From the NCBI RefSeq assembly GCF_002575655.3, contig NC_053038.3:148630885-148694884 (forward strand): a DNA stretch of 64,000 nt, given 5' to 3'. The notes under the pieces were generated by a model that made no database searches, was not told the DNA's origin, and was given only the letters and a program-made list of their open reading frames with translations. Made by a program: the position numbers and the translations under genes. This stretch comes from Aegilops tauschii subsp. strangulata. Its lineage: Eukaryota > Streptophyta > Magnoliopsida > Poales > Poaceae. This document shows, piece by piece, positions 11,094-23,657 of this stretch; positions within the stretch are counted from its first letter, which is position 1, and every line of letters starts with the position of its first letter.

Positions 11094-12499
11094 TGATACG
11101 TCTCCGTCGTATCTACTTTTCCAAACACTTTTGCCCTTGTTTTGGACTCTAACTTGCATGATTTGAATGGAACTAACCCGGACTGACGCTGTTTTCAGCA
11201 GACTTTCCATGGTGTTATTTATGTGCAGAAACAAAAGTTCTCGGAATGACCTGAAACTCCACGGAACATCTTTTCGGAAAATATCAAAAATACTGGAAGA
11301 AAACTCCACGTCAGGGGGCCCACACCCTGTCCACGAGGGTGGGGGCGCGCCTGCCCCCCTGGGCGCGCACTCCTACCTCGTGGGCCCCCTGACGCTCCAC
11401 CGACCTCAACTCCAACTCCATATATTCACTTTCGGGGAGAAAAAAATCAGGGAGAAGGATTCATCGTGTTTTACGATACGGAGCCGCCGCCAAGCCCTAA
11501 AACCTCTTGAGAGGGCTGATCTGGAGTCCGTTCGGGGCTCCGGAGAGGGGGATTAGTCACCGTCGTCATCATCAACCATCCTCCATCACCAATTTCATGA
11601 TGCTCACCGCCGTGCGTGAGTAATTCCATCGTAGGCTTGCTGGACGGTGATGGGTTGGATGAGATTTATCATGTAATCGAGTTAGTTTTGTTAGGGTTTG
11701 ATCCCTAGTATCCACTATGTTCTGAGATTGATGTTGCTATGACTTTGCTATGCTTAATGCTTGTCACTAGGGCGCAAGTGCCATGATTTCAGATCTAAAC
11801 CTATTATGTTTTCATGAATATATATGAGTTCTTGATCCTATCTTGCAAGTCTATAGTCACCTACTATGTGTTATGATCCAGCAACCCCGAAGTGACAATA
11901 ATCGGGATCACTCCCGGTGATGACCATAGTTTGAGGAGTTCATGTAGTCACTATGTGTTAATGCTTTGGTCCGGTACTCTATTAAAAGGAGGCCTTAATA
12001 TCCCTTAGTTTCCATTAGGACCCCGCTGCCACGGGAGGGTAGGACAAAAGATGTCATGCAAGTCCTTTTCCATAAGCACGTATAACTATATTCGGAATAC
12101 ATGCCTACATTACATTGATGAATTGGAGCTAGTTCTGTGTCACCCTATGTTATGATTGTTGCATGATGAACCGCATCCGGCATAATTCTCCATCACCGAT
12201 CCAATGCCTACGAGCTTTTCACATATTGTTCTTCGCTTATTTACTTTTTCGTTGCTACTGTTACAATCACTACAAAACACCAAAAATATTACTTTTGCTA
12301 CCGTTACCACTACTATCCTATTACTTTTCTACTAAATACTTTGCTGCAGATACTAAGTTATCCAGGTGTGGTTGAATTGACAACTCAACTGCTAATACTT
12401 GAGAATATTCTTTGGCTCCCCTTGTGTCGAATCAATAAATTTGGGTTGAATACTCTACCCTCGAAAACTGCTGCGATCCCCTACACTTGTGGGTTATCA
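11094..12499 (+). mobile_element. Solo LTR of a Gypsy (Athila-like) retrotransposon, 1406 bp
   Basis: Starts TGATACGTCTCCGTCGTATC and ends CTTGTGGGTTATCA. The flanking 5-bp duplication TGGGC (11089-11093 and 12500-12504) is perfect. The ends resemble those of the two Gypsy LTRs at 51443 and 55065. It is inserted into GGGCC-rich sequence continuous with the CACTA remnant on its right. Confidence 0.9.
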
Positions 12500-13793
12500 T
12501 GGGCCCATTAAGTTAATGGGCCGTTACCAGGCTGAAAGTTAATGGTCGGCCCTCTTAACTCCTGGGTCGTTAACAGGCTGACATCGAAGCGGGCAACAGG
12601 TGGGCCCAATTGATTTCACGGGCCGTTAACAGGCCGTTACTAAGTTCGGGCTACATATGGCCCAACTATACTGTGGGCCTTTAGCAGGCCGAAAGAGACA
12701 GCGGGCTTGTACAGGACCATGAAGAGCATGGGCCGCTAAGAGGCCGAAAGTCAGGTCGTATTGTAAATGGCCCAACTGTGTTGTGGGCCTTTAGCAGGCC
12801 GAAAGAGAAACCGGGCTGGTATTGGACCATGAAGGGCATGGGCCGTTAAAAGGCCAAAACTCAGGTTCGACTACAAATGGCCCAACAGATATATGGGCCG
12901 TCACCAGGCTGAAAGACACACCGGGCCGGAAATTGGCCCAACACTTAATGGGTTGCTAAAAGGCCGAAACTCAGGTCCGACTACAAATGGCCCAACTGAT
13001 TTATGGGCCGTCAACAGGCTGAAAGACACACCGGGCCGGAAATTAGCCCAACATTTAAATGGGTCGCTAAAAGGCCGAAAGATGTACATCGTGAAAATTG
13101 GCCCATCCACTGAATGGGCCGTTAACAGGCTGAAATCTCATCGGGCCGATATTGAGCCCAAATATATAGCGGGCTGTTAACGGGCTCGAACTGACGATGG
13201 GCTGCAATGGTGTCAAATCTTTAACGGGCTGTTGACGGGCCAAACTGGCACATCTCGTATGGGCCGTGGGCTTAAATGGACCTGACACAAGTAAGCCTTA
13301 TATGGGTCGGCTTGCTATTTTTTACTGGGCCGGCATTTTTCACCGAAATGGGCCACTGTTGGGCCGTGCCACGTGTCGACCTATTATAGGCGCCTCCTGT
13401 CCAATGAGTGGATGACATATGTCCCAACGGTGAGGCAACACGTGTTTCCTCCGGCCAATGATGATTTTACACGTGGAAAATCCCCATTGGTCCGGGCTGT
13501 TAACGGATTATCGGATCCAAAACCGGACCCGATAGCTTAACGGCATTCCGTTACGGTGGATGCCATGTGTCAGTCACCCTTGACGAAAGCACTTCTGTGA
13601 CGCAATTTATCGTCATGGAAGTGGACACTTCCGTGATGATAATTTTGGTAATGTCATGGAACACTTCTACGACAGCACAGGTATGACTATCTAGATTCTG
13701 TCATAAATTTGTCATGGATGTACATGCATGACAGAAAACGTGACCTATTGTGACAAACACGTATCATCACGGAAGTGTATTTTTTTTGTAGTG
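12500..13793 (-). mobile_element. CACTA transposon terminal fragment
   Basis: The right end is GTAGTG (13788-13793), the reverse complement of a CACTAC terminus. Before it lie inverted subterminal blocks built on CACTTCCGTGATG, and before those, from 12510 to about 13280, many diverged 60-70-bp repeats with ATGGGCCGTTAACAGGC and GGCCGAAA motifs. No transposase frame was found and the other terminus was not located, so this is a deleted or truncated element. The sequence just left of the solo LTR (about 11040-11093) is of the same kind. Confidence 0.8.
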
Positions 13794-14184
13794 CTTGTCC
13801 GTGGACTGATCCGAACCAGTCTGCGTACATGGAGCCGGTCATCCAATTTTGTATCCTAATATATATTTTCTTTTTTCTAAGACCGCAACACTCAAAATAA
13901 TTTAAAAAATATCACAATTCATTCATAAATAACGTGTAAATATTGCTAGTACAACGATAGTTTAAATGTAAATATTACATCTGAGATAACCAGATGTTTA
14001 ACAAGTTTTTCGAATTCAAAGATATCTAAGTCAGAATCGGCATATCTCGTCCCACGCATATTATTCTTTCAAATTCATCCAACAATGTATCTACGTGAAT
14101 GGCCTACCCTCATTCATGAAATACATCAATATTGAGTGAATGAATGAATTATCCAACATATAGAGCAACAAGAAGCAAATTACG
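13794..14184. other. AT-rich intergenic sequence
   Basis: No coding signal, splice-site chain or repeat structure seen. Confidence 0.4.
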
Positions 14185-14440
14185 AACTCCATGGTTGACG
14201 AGCCCAATGGCCACTTGTCTCCACTCGGTGAATCGCACTGCAATACTTCATAACAGAGTTGTAGATGTTGTACCATCGATGTGATATCGACTTCACATTG
14301 CGTTCATGGATGACGTGCATGTCGTAGGGGGTGAAGTTCTTTTACTCATGAAATGACACATGCACGCGCTGCCAAAATATCGAGCCCCTTGAGTTCCTGC
14401 CAACGAAGTTCGCAGATATGACCAACCATGCATCGCAAAA
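14185..14440 (-). pseudogene. PIF/Harbinger ORF1-like (Myb/SANT-type) protein fragment
   Basis: The minus strand reads GSIFWQRVHVSFHE, a stop, then KNFTPYDMHVIHERNVKSIS followed by HRWYNIYNSVMKYCSAIHRV, ending in a stop. The pattern FWQRVH..FHE..NFTP.....ERNVKSISHRW is typical of the plant Myb/SANT-like DNA-binding proteins encoded by PIF/Harbinger elements (known family knowledge). An in-frame TAA and the lack of other domains show that it is a relic. The right and left limits are approximate. Confidence 0.65.
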
Positions 14441-16315
14441 CAATTAAATCTTAATTAGTGAGTACCCCACCATCGAATTACTCTAGAAAACAACAACAAA
14501 ATCTCAATGACACTTGACCGAACACCTATCTGGTGTGGTGTTCGCCATGGACATAGTAGGCAGGGGGCGGAGGGTAACTGGTTGCGGAGGGATCCTAGGT
14601 GGAGGACGGCATAGTCCAAGGCGGACAGGCGCGTTAGTGGGGCCTATGGACATCCTAGTGTGCTTGGGCGGCAGCGCCGGACAAGGAGGGTGTGGAATTT
14701 CAATGGCCCAAGAGTGGCACGGTCCTACGTGGCGGCGGTCCAGACTCCCGCAAAGCCCCCCCACACACACACAGACACACACACAGTTTGGCTCAGTCGG
14801 ACACCCGAACGCATCGGTGAACCGGTGGATACCGCGTTGGATGGTAAATTGAACGGTCCAGATGATTTGCGGGCGGTTTGAGGGTCCGCCTAAGCAATCC
14901 AATTGGAAGAGACGCCCTAAGCATCTAATTGGAACTGGAATTGAACCTTTGCTGGTTGAAACAATTCCAAGTGTGACAGAGATGTAATCCCTTATAAGGT
15001 AGAAGTATCTACCTAACAACTGGAAGAGGCAGCAACTCATCAGCATGACACACGAGCAGATAGACCAGCAACAAATGGAATGATTGTAGTAAAAGGATTG
15101 GTTCAGCAACACTAGAATAATACGTATGTACTCCCTCCATTCCTAAATACTAGATTGGGATTGCACCTTGGTGCGAGGGTGCCGGTCCCAACGATGTGGC
15201 CAAGCAAATAATGGTCAAGTTAGTAAAAAGCATGGCTCAGCATACGTATTCAATCAGGGTTACAAAATAAAAGAAGAAAGAAACATTCACATGTAATAGG
15301 AGCAAGACACGATCCATGCATACCAAAACTGTAGTACAATACATCTCCATAGCCACAAGAACGATAATACAATAGTACAACACATTTTAAGGATGCAATG
15401 TTCATATACAAGGTAAACTAAAGGATTCAATGTTCATACACAGTAGATATTGAGTACAAAAGGATGGAAAGACATGACAAAGGGGACATGTTTACAAAAG
15501 TACAGGGAGATCACACGGTACATCACAGTAGCTGGTGGCATCATATATCATCACGTACTTGCCAGAGTTAGAATAGGTGATCTGTGATGCCCATCATAGG
15601 TAGTACTAAAGTCCTGTAGGAGGATATATTGGAATTTTATCTTCAACGCCACCGATGCATATCAGATCGCTCCTCGTCGATCCTTTCATAATGTGGTTGC
15701 TGCAAGTGCCCTATGAAGAGTGAAACCGTATTAATATTCGTTTTCATGCTTGTTTAGGAATAATTTATCTGTAATCAATCATCAAAAATAATAATTGTCC
15801 ATAATAAATCTGAAGTACATATGGACAGTTGATTTGTGGTTGAAATTTACAAATTCTACATGGCATAAAAGATGAGACTCAACTAATATTGTGTCATAAT
15901 CGAAACTACACATGTATACTACAATAAGCTTCTGTATGGGATTGAGGTAAAGCAATAAGCTGGTTTTCATTATCTATTTTTTCACGAATACATGGTAATC
16001 AGTATAGCAGCTATAACCACATCTGTATTTCTGAACATGAACATAAACATACGCACGTACTATAACCACATCTGTATTTCTGAACATGAACATAAACATA
16101 CACATGTAATATATTTTTTCACGAATACATGGTAATCACTGTGCAATTTTCACTAAATCTTGAACTATATTCAGTTCGTAAATTTAAAAGCATTCTCTCA
16201 AGGGCTTGAACTAAGAAAGATGATAAGAGCCGGAGATTAACTACATTGGAGGCTTCAACAACATATACTCACTTCGTCTGGAAAAGCTTGTCACGCGTAT
16301 AGTACACTGGTTTTT
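14441..16315. other. Intergenic, no gene seen
   Basis: Contains an AC-rich microsatellite (14760-14787) and a stray Stowaway terminus at about 15129 (CTCCCTCCATTCCTAAATA). A direct duplication of about 50 bp (TATAACCACATCTGTATTTC) lies at about 16012 and 16060, flanked by two copies of TTTTTTCACGAATACATGG. Long frames at 14504-15112 are read through the microsatellite and have no family features. Confidence 0.5.
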
Positions 16316-16838
16316 TTGCAAAAAAAAACTCGTCATTTTAAAATAGCAACAAACAGGTCATTTCCCCTTCTTCTTCCTCTGTCCGTCGCCTGTGAGTCGC
16401 CAGTGGTCGTCACCGTAGGATTCCGCCGCCGTACTCCGATGCTCGCAGCGCTCCCGCAACCACCTGCCGCCGCCCACCCGCCACCAGCTGCCCGCCTCCG
16501 CTGCCCACCGCTACGACCACGGAGGCGAGTTGGTCTTCGATCCGCTAGGACCAGTCGGCGCCCAGCTACGCAATTCCACCACCGAGCCACCGCGGCGCCG
16601 TCCACCCGTGAAACTATGTCGCCTACCTCCGCCGCCCACTTGCGGCTGCTCTGCCGCCGCGAACCTGCGTCGCATGGAGGCGAGCTGCCCCCCGCCGCCC
16701 ACCTACGGCGGCTCTGCCAAGGCGACCACCTCGACGGGCGCCTCCTCCTCGTCGCCCTGCTCGCATTCCCAGCCGGTTCCTCGCGCCCGCGGCAACTCCA
16801 ACTGCGACTGCCAACCTCGATCACTGCTCCTCTTTCTG
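16316..16838. other. GC-rich Pro/Arg open region of unknown origin
   Basis: High-GC sequence is open in several frames on both strands with Pro/Ala/Arg-rich products, as expected from base composition. It abuts the truncated Copia leader at 16839. No motif or splice chain was found. Confidence 0.35.
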
Positions 16839-17266
16839 CGAGCCCACTTCCCCTTCCCACTCTTCCTCTACATCCATCCTCCGCCTCTTATGGCACAGAC
16901 AGAGGGACGCAGTTGCGCCCTCCTCTGCTCCCCTACGCTAGACAGCGCGTGCTTGGCGGCGCCCTCCCTGGCCCTCTTGCTGGCGTGCGCGAGCACTAGT
17001 TGGTGCACTCGCAGCTGCCCAGCGGCTCAGTGGGGTGCCCTTTGCCCCTTTTGGGGTATGTTCTTCTTCCCGACACCTCGGATTGCCGATGCGGGTCGAG
17101 ATCGAGAGGAACGGCGCGGCACAGCGGTGACGCTACTTTTTCGGCGAGCCCAAGGCTCTTCCCCGGTGAGGATTTCTGTGCCCTGTGATTGGGGTTCTCC
17201 GGGAGGGGAAAAACTTTGATTTCTCTACTACCGAAAATCCTAAAAACAAACGCTGGTTGATACCAT

Positions 17267-17681
17267 TGATAGATCCTATGGACCGGGTAGGCTAGAGATT
17301 AACGGTAGTTGATCTTTTCTTATTGATCTGTCTATGCGTCTGTGAAGTGAGGACAGAGAGATGGGAGGAGGATACCTTCTCCTTGGCTCGATGAGCCCGA
17401 GCCGGTGGCCATGGTGGAGGGGCGACGGCGTGCGCGTGTGTGCGCGTGGGCAGCGGCGGAGGTGGTGCTTCCCGTCGGCCTACGCTAATCCTAGATTGGT
17501 AGGGGTGTTGGTGGAGGGCTTCGGCACACGGTGAACCTTGTACCGTGTGCGTCCCCTACCTCTTTATGTAGCGCGGCGACAGGGGCCCACCAACCAGAGT
17601 TCGGTTGGGCGCCCCCGATCAGGGCGCAAGTCAAGGGCCCATCGAACCGTTGGGCTCGATTGGGAGGAGATCAACCTAACA
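17267..17681 (-). repeat. Copia 3' LTR, 415 bp
   Basis: In element orientation it starts TGTTAGGTTGATCTCC next to the purine tract and ends CTATCA just before a PBS-like sequence. It pairs with 23267-23657. Confidence 0.8.
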
Positions 17682-17860
17682 TTCTCCCCCTTGATCTCAA
17701 CTTTCCTTTTAACTTTATACTTTACTAGTTTCATCACCGATTAGTACATAGAGCATGTTTCATCGTCACAGCTCAATTGCTGATAGAATCAGACAGCTAC
17801 AATATACTTCTCTGTTTTGAAACAAATTATGTTCCTTTTGGGCCTCTCATGATCCAGGAA

Positions 17861-20800
17861 TCATAGGCTTTCCCTTAAACCCATGCCAGCTAAGTGTTCC
17901 TTGAACACACTGGGTGGTAAGCCTTTCATAAGTGGATCCGCAAGCATATCCTTTGTCCTTATATGCTCGAGACTTATAGTGTGATCCTGGATTTTATCTT
18001 TCACAACATAATACTTTATCTCTATTGTTTTGGCAGCATTACTCGACTTGTTGTTGTGAGCATAAAATAATGTGGGCTCATTGTCATAGTACATCTTTAG
18101 TGGTCTGGTAATGCAGTCTACCACTTACAAGTCGGGTATAAATTTCTTTAGCCATAACGCCTTCCTCGTGGCCTCATAACAAGCTATAAATTCTGCATAC
18201 ATCGTGGATGATGCAACTATTGACTGTTTGGAGCTTCTCCACGAATAGCCCCTCCAGCGAGAGTGAACATGTATCCTGACATGGATTTTTTATTATCTTT
18301 GTCTCCCGCAAAATATGCGTCTGAATACCCTCTTATCTCTAGGGAATCAGATCTCCTGTATGTTGACATGTGGTCCTTCGTGCCTTGCGCATAACTCAAT
18401 GCTTTCTTTACCATCTTCCAGTGCTCTGTGCCTGGATTGTCTTGATATCCAACGAGTACCCTGGTGATAAAAGCTAAGTCAGGGCGAGTGCACACTTGTG
18501 CATACTATAAACTTCCAACAGCCGAAGCATATGGTATTGCTTTCATTTGATCGATCTCGTAATGGTTCTTGGGACATTGGAATTTCCAAAAATTGACGCC
18601 CTTAACTATAGGAGCAGGTGTGGCTTTACTCACATGCATATTATACTTTTTAAGAACTTTTCTAAGTATGCCTTTTGCGATAGTCCTAAAACTCCATTTT
18701 TCCTATCTCGGTGAATTTCTATGCCCAAAACATATGATGCTTCACCAAGACTTGTTATATCAAAATTTGAGGACAAGGACTTCTTTGTTTCTTGTAGCAG
18801 ACTAACATCACTGCTAGCAAGCAAGGTATCATCCACATACAAGATTAGGAAAATATATTTCCCATTTTTAAACTTTGCATAAACGCAGTTATCCTCAACA
18901 TTCTCTTTAAATCCAAATCTTTTATTGTCTCATTAAACTTTATATACCACTATCTAGAGGCTTGCCTTAATCCATAAATAGATTTCTTCAGGCGGCATCC
19001 CATATCTTCCTTGCCTTGCATGATAAAACCCTTGGGTTGTTTCATGTAAACTTTTTCTTTCAAATCCCCATTCAGAAATGTCGTCTTTACATCCATTTGA
19101 TGTAACTCTAAATCAAAATGTGCAACTAATGCCATTATGATTCTGAAGGAATCCTTGCATGAGACTGGTGAAAATGTCTCATTGTAATCTATCCCTTCTC
19201 TTTGTGTAAATCCTTTTGCACAAGTCGTGCTTTATAATTTTCTACATTCCCATTAGAGTCATACTTAGTTTTGTAGACCCATTTAGAGCCTACTGTTTTG
19301 GCTCCTTTAGGAATATTCTCTAAGTCCCAAACATCTTTGGAACTCATCGATTTCATCTCGTCTTCCATTGTCTCCAGCCACTTTGATGAGTGAGGGCTTC
19401 TCATGTCTTCTTCATATGAAGTGGGATCACCTTCCATATGAACCATTTCTGTCTTATAAACTTTATAATCAATATAATAGTTGATCTTTTGGTTCTTTTA
19501 GACCTTCTAAGGGCCTCATTCTCCGACACATTCTGTGCCTCAACTTCCGGCACATCTTCTAAAAAAAGGTTGTTGCGCCTCCCCTTCATGCTCAACAACG
19601 GGTTCGGTCGGCTCCTGACGGACAGGTTTTGGATCTTCTCCCGTAGTTGTCATGGGTGGAGTTACAATAGGTGCTTGTACCGAAACCTCAGGTACAACAG
19701 GTAGTGATAAAAATGGCTCCTAAATCATCGGATTAGGTGCATGCACCCTCTTCTCCTCAAGATCAATTTTTCGAGCTACCATGCTCCTCCTCATCATTTC
19801 GTCCTCTAAGAAGACTGCATGTCTTGTTTCTGCAAACTTTGTGTATCTCTTTGGACAGTAGAAACGAAAACCTTTTGATCTACCAGGATAGCCAATGAAG
19901 TGGAAACTTACTGTTTTGGGATCTAACTTTGCAATATTTGGATTAAACACTTTGGCCTCAGCTGGGCTCCCCCACACACTTAAGTGTAGGGAGGGCACTC
20001 TTCCTGTCCACAACTCGTACGGTGTTTCGGGCACCGACTTGCTTGATACTCTACTGAGAATGTGAATGGCGGTTTTAAGCGCCTCCATCCATAATCCCAA
20101 TGGCAAGGTGGAGTAACTCATCATGCTACGCACCATATCCATAAGTGTGCGGTTATGCCTTTTAGCTACTCCATTTCGCTGAGGCTCGCCCGGAATTGAA
20201 TACTGGGCCACTATGCCAGTCTCCTGTAAGAACTTTGCAAAGGGTCCAGGGAATTGGCCATATGGAGTGTGCCGACCGTAGTACCCCCCCCCCATGGTCA
20301 GATCTTACTATCTTTATTCTTTTATCATGCTGATTTTAAACTTCAGCTTTGAATATCTTAAATTTATCCAATGCCTCGGATATTTTTTTGATTGGATAAA
20401 TATAACCATATCGTGAGTAATCGTCTGTGAATGTTATGAACGAGTCATAGCCATCCACACTTTTCACAGGAAATGGTCCATAAATGTTCGTGTGAATGAT
20501 TTCTAGTGTTCCTGTGCTACGGTTTGCACCCTTTTTGATTTGTTTTACATACTTTCCTTTAATGCAATCTATGCATTGTTCTAAGTCTGAGAACTCTAAT
20601 GGAGGAAGAATTTCATTTTTAACTAGTCTTTCCATTCTCCCCTTCGAAATATGGCCCAAGCGACAGTTCCATAATTTCGATGAGTCGTGAGCTCTCTTTC
20701 TTTTCTTTTGTTCTTTATCCGACGCGGAAACATGCTCATTCACATTACACACATAATACACTTTTTCACGTAGTGATAATAATTAAAGCTCATCGTGTAG

Positions 20801-22055
20801 GAAAGCAACACCCACATGAGTATTATTAAAATCATATGGCACACTTGCCATGTCCAAAGTGACACTCATAATGATCTTTATCCAAACATGAAACACTAAT
20901 CAAGTTTCTGTGTAATGAAGGAACATATAAAACATCTGTAAGCAGAAGCTTGAATCCATCAGCTAACTCCAGGGAGATGTCGCCGACAGCTTCAACTTCT
21001 GCTTGAACTCCATTTGCAACTTCAATGCATCTTTCGCTTCTTTGCTAGTCCGCGTCGAATGGAATCCCTGTAATGAATTGGCAAGATGAACGGTTGCACC
21101 TGAGTCAATCCACCAAGTAGATTTCAAAAACTGTGTATACAAGGATTCATTTACAAAGGAAACAATGTTGTCACATCTCTTTGCCATTATTGAATTTAGC
21201 CAAATAGGGCAATCTTTCTTGTAGTGCCCAGTTTGCTTACAATGGAGACATGTATCTTTGTCCACTGGACGAGACTTTTGCTGATGCTGATAGTGCGTGT
21301 GAGCTTTTCCATGTGGCTTTGAAGGGGAACCTTTGCCACTTTGATTGTAGTTCTTTTTCTTATTATCCTTCACATAGTTCATAGAACCACCATATGAGAT
21401 TCTAAGTCTTTCCTCTTCTTGCAGACGCATGACTATAGTCTTTTCAATGTCCCATTTTTTCAAGCGACATGTTGTAGTTGACAACAAAAGTGTCAAACTC
21501 TTTTAGCAGTGAAGCCATAACGAGGTGAACAAGGAGTGCATGTTTGAGCTCCAAATCCGAATCCATGGGTTTAAGCTTAGCTGCCATGTTGCTCATCATG
21601 AGGATGTGCTCTCTTATGCACTTTTCTGTCACCAGCTGCTTTAGCAACTGGGTAGCATATATCTTTGAAGAACTAGTGAACTAGTTCTTTATCTTTTCAA
21701 GAAACTCCCCTACGAAAGTACACTCTGCAATTGAGCCCACAATACCGTTTTCAATTGTGTTCTTTATGAAAGCCATGCACTTTTTATTGGCGGTGAGCCA
21801 CTTTTGGTTGTCGATGGAATATGACATCTCCACTGGAGCATGACCCCTCTTCTTTTTCTCCCAGGCAGCATCATTATCTTTTGCATCTCTGACTGGCTCT
21901 GTTGGTTTGACCGGCTGTGGAGTGTCCACAACCCAGTCCACCTCAGCACAAACAAAAGCCAAGTCAACTTTCTTTCTCCATTCAGTGTAGTTATCGCCTC
22001 TAAGGGTTGGAACATCCTTGAGGCAACTCATCAGGTGGTACTCTCCTAAAACCAC
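17861..22055 (-). pseudogene. Copia gag-pol polyprotein, fragmented
   Basis: Going down the minus strand: gag (TLRGDNYTEWRKKVDLAFV, about 22020); zinc knuckle CLHCKQTGHYKKDC (about 21240); protease DSGAT (about 21100); integrase zinc region WNCRLGHI (about 20660) and core; reverse transcriptase with MDVKTTFLNGDLKEKVYMKQ (about 19080) and YVDD (about 18835); RNase H (about 18460-17861). Visible lesions include a stop in gag at 21681 followed by a frameshift, and a further break near 21444. Integrase residues differ from the usual ones (HTNIYGPF where HTDICGPF is expected, GVAKRHNR where GVAERRNR is expected). A C-run at about 20284 disrupts the frame, and RT and RNase H contain several stops. 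The protein is not functional as read. Confidence 0.9.
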
Positions 22056-23266
22056 AATGAAGTGAGATCATAACAACAATTGCATGCATTAATCCAACGT
22101 TGGTCAAAATTAAACATACAACTGTTTATGCAATTAAATCTATATCACCGTTGGGCAAATGTAGAAATAAATGCACCTTTTATAACAATAACAAATCATG
22201 ATCATGTTATTAACAACATTGGTCATAAAATAACAGAATCATAATCACTTTAACATGCTTTTGAAATTTTATTTCTCACTCTAGTTCTTTTTGCCTTTAA
22301 ACAACCACTTTTAACTATTTGCAACGGAAAATATGAATAAAATTCGTAAACTTTATACTTTTCAGAAGTATCTCTGTCACTTTTCTATTTTCTAAACAAA
22401 ATTTTCGTTGGATAATTTCGAAAAGAAAAAATTGTATAAAATTTGCCCAAAAAACTGGACAAAAAAACAAATGAAACCTACTTCTGAAAAAATGACAAAG
22501 AAATCTAAAGAAAAAACGGTAGCACAGTCGGCCTCGGCCCAGCGCGCGCGGCTACGCTGCCCGCAGCCTGTTGAACCCGGCGCAGACGCGGCCCACCGCC
22601 TATTTGCGCGCCGGGCATCCGGCCTAGTCCCTCTTTCGGCCCAAAAGCCCACTGTGTCGAGCGCCGCATCATCGTGGCCGTCGGATAATCCGACGGTCCA
22701 GCGCTCTTTTTGCCTGAAGAAAACTAGGAGAGGGACTCCGATCGAAACCCTAGCCCCACTTTTCTTTCCTCTTGCCTTTGCGGTGGGTAAGGGCAACGCC
22801 AGCCGCTGGCGACAGCGTCGAAACACCGCGCCACGCGAGCCCCCTTCCCCTTCCCCTTCCCACTCTTCCTCTACATCCATCTTCCACCTCCTGCGGCAGA
22901 GATAGAGGGACGTAGCTGCGCCCTCCTCTGCTCCCCTGCGCTCGACGGCGCGTGCTTGGCGGCGCCCTCCCTGGCCCTCTTGTCAGCGTGCGCGAGCACA
23001 GTTGGTGAACGCGCCGCTGCCAACCGGCTCAGTGGGTTGCCCTTTGCCCCTTTCGGGGTATGTTCTTCCCGACCCCTCGGCTTGCCGATGCGTGTCGAGA
23101 TCAAGAGGAACGGCGCGGTACAGCAGCGGCGCTACTTTTTCGGCGAGCCCAAGGCCCTTCCCTGGTGAGGATTTCTTTGCCCTGTGATTAGGGTTCTTCG
23201 GGAGGAGAAAATAACTTTGATTTCTCTACTATCGAAAATCCTAAAACAAACGCTGGCTGATACCAT

Positions 23267-23657
23267 TGATAGATCCTATGGATCGGGTAGGCTAGAAATT
23301 AACGGTAGTTGATCTTTGCGTATTGATCTGTCTATGCATCTGTGATGTGAGGACAGAGAGATGGGAGGAGGATACCTTCTCCTTGGCTCGATGAGCCCGA
23401 GCCGGTGGCCATGGTGGAGGGGCGTGTGTGTGCGTGGGCAGCGGCGGAGGTGGTGCTTCCCGTCGGCCTACGCTAACCCTAGATCGGTGGGGGGCTGCGG
23501 TGCACGATGAACCTCGTACCGTGTGCATCACCCCCCCCCCCCCCCCCCCCCCCCCCACCTCTTTATGTAGCCCGGCGACAGGGGCCCACCAACCAGAGTT
23601 CGGTTGGGCGCCCCCGATCAGGGCGCGAGTCAAGGGCCCGTCGAACCGTTGGGCTCG
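23267..23657 (-). repeat. Copia 5' LTR, outer end missing
   Basis: Matches 17267-17681 up to the block GTTGGGCTCG and then diverges abruptly. Compared with the 3' LTR, a long C run (23531-23556) replaces a short one. Confidence 0.75.
23531..23556. repeat. 26-nt poly-C tract
   Basis: An uninterrupted run of C inside the Copia LTR. The homologous place in the other LTR (about 17550) has only four C. It could be true slippage or an assembly artefact. Confidence 0.9.

Larger units (their letters stand above)
16839..23657 (-). mobile_element. Degenerate Ty1/Copia retrotransposon with a second leader beyond its 3' LTR
   Basis: On the minus strand the order is 5' LTR (23657-23267), PBS (TGGTATCAGCCAGCG), leader, gag, protease, integrase, reverse transcriptase, RNase H, purine tract (GATCAAGGGGGAGAA), then 3' LTR (17681-17267). 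Beyond the 3' LTR, at 17266-16839, the PBS and leader occur again, homologous to 23266-22836. That fits a head-to-tail array that shared an LTR and was later truncated. The 5' LTR has lost about 23 bp at its outer end, so no target duplication can be read. Confidence 0.85.

Noticed and set aside
12500..13300. CRISPR-like regular repeats
   Set aside because: The units are diverged, spacers are not unique, and the field lies inside a plant CACTA element.
14504..15112. 202-codon minus frame
   Set aside because: Includes the AC microsatellite read as Cys-Val repeats, with no domain and no supporting splice sites.
16316..17219. Overlapping 190-230-codon Pro/Ala/Arg-rich frames on both strands
   Set aside because: Open in several frames at once, as expected from GC content. 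Part of the stretch is the Copia leader.
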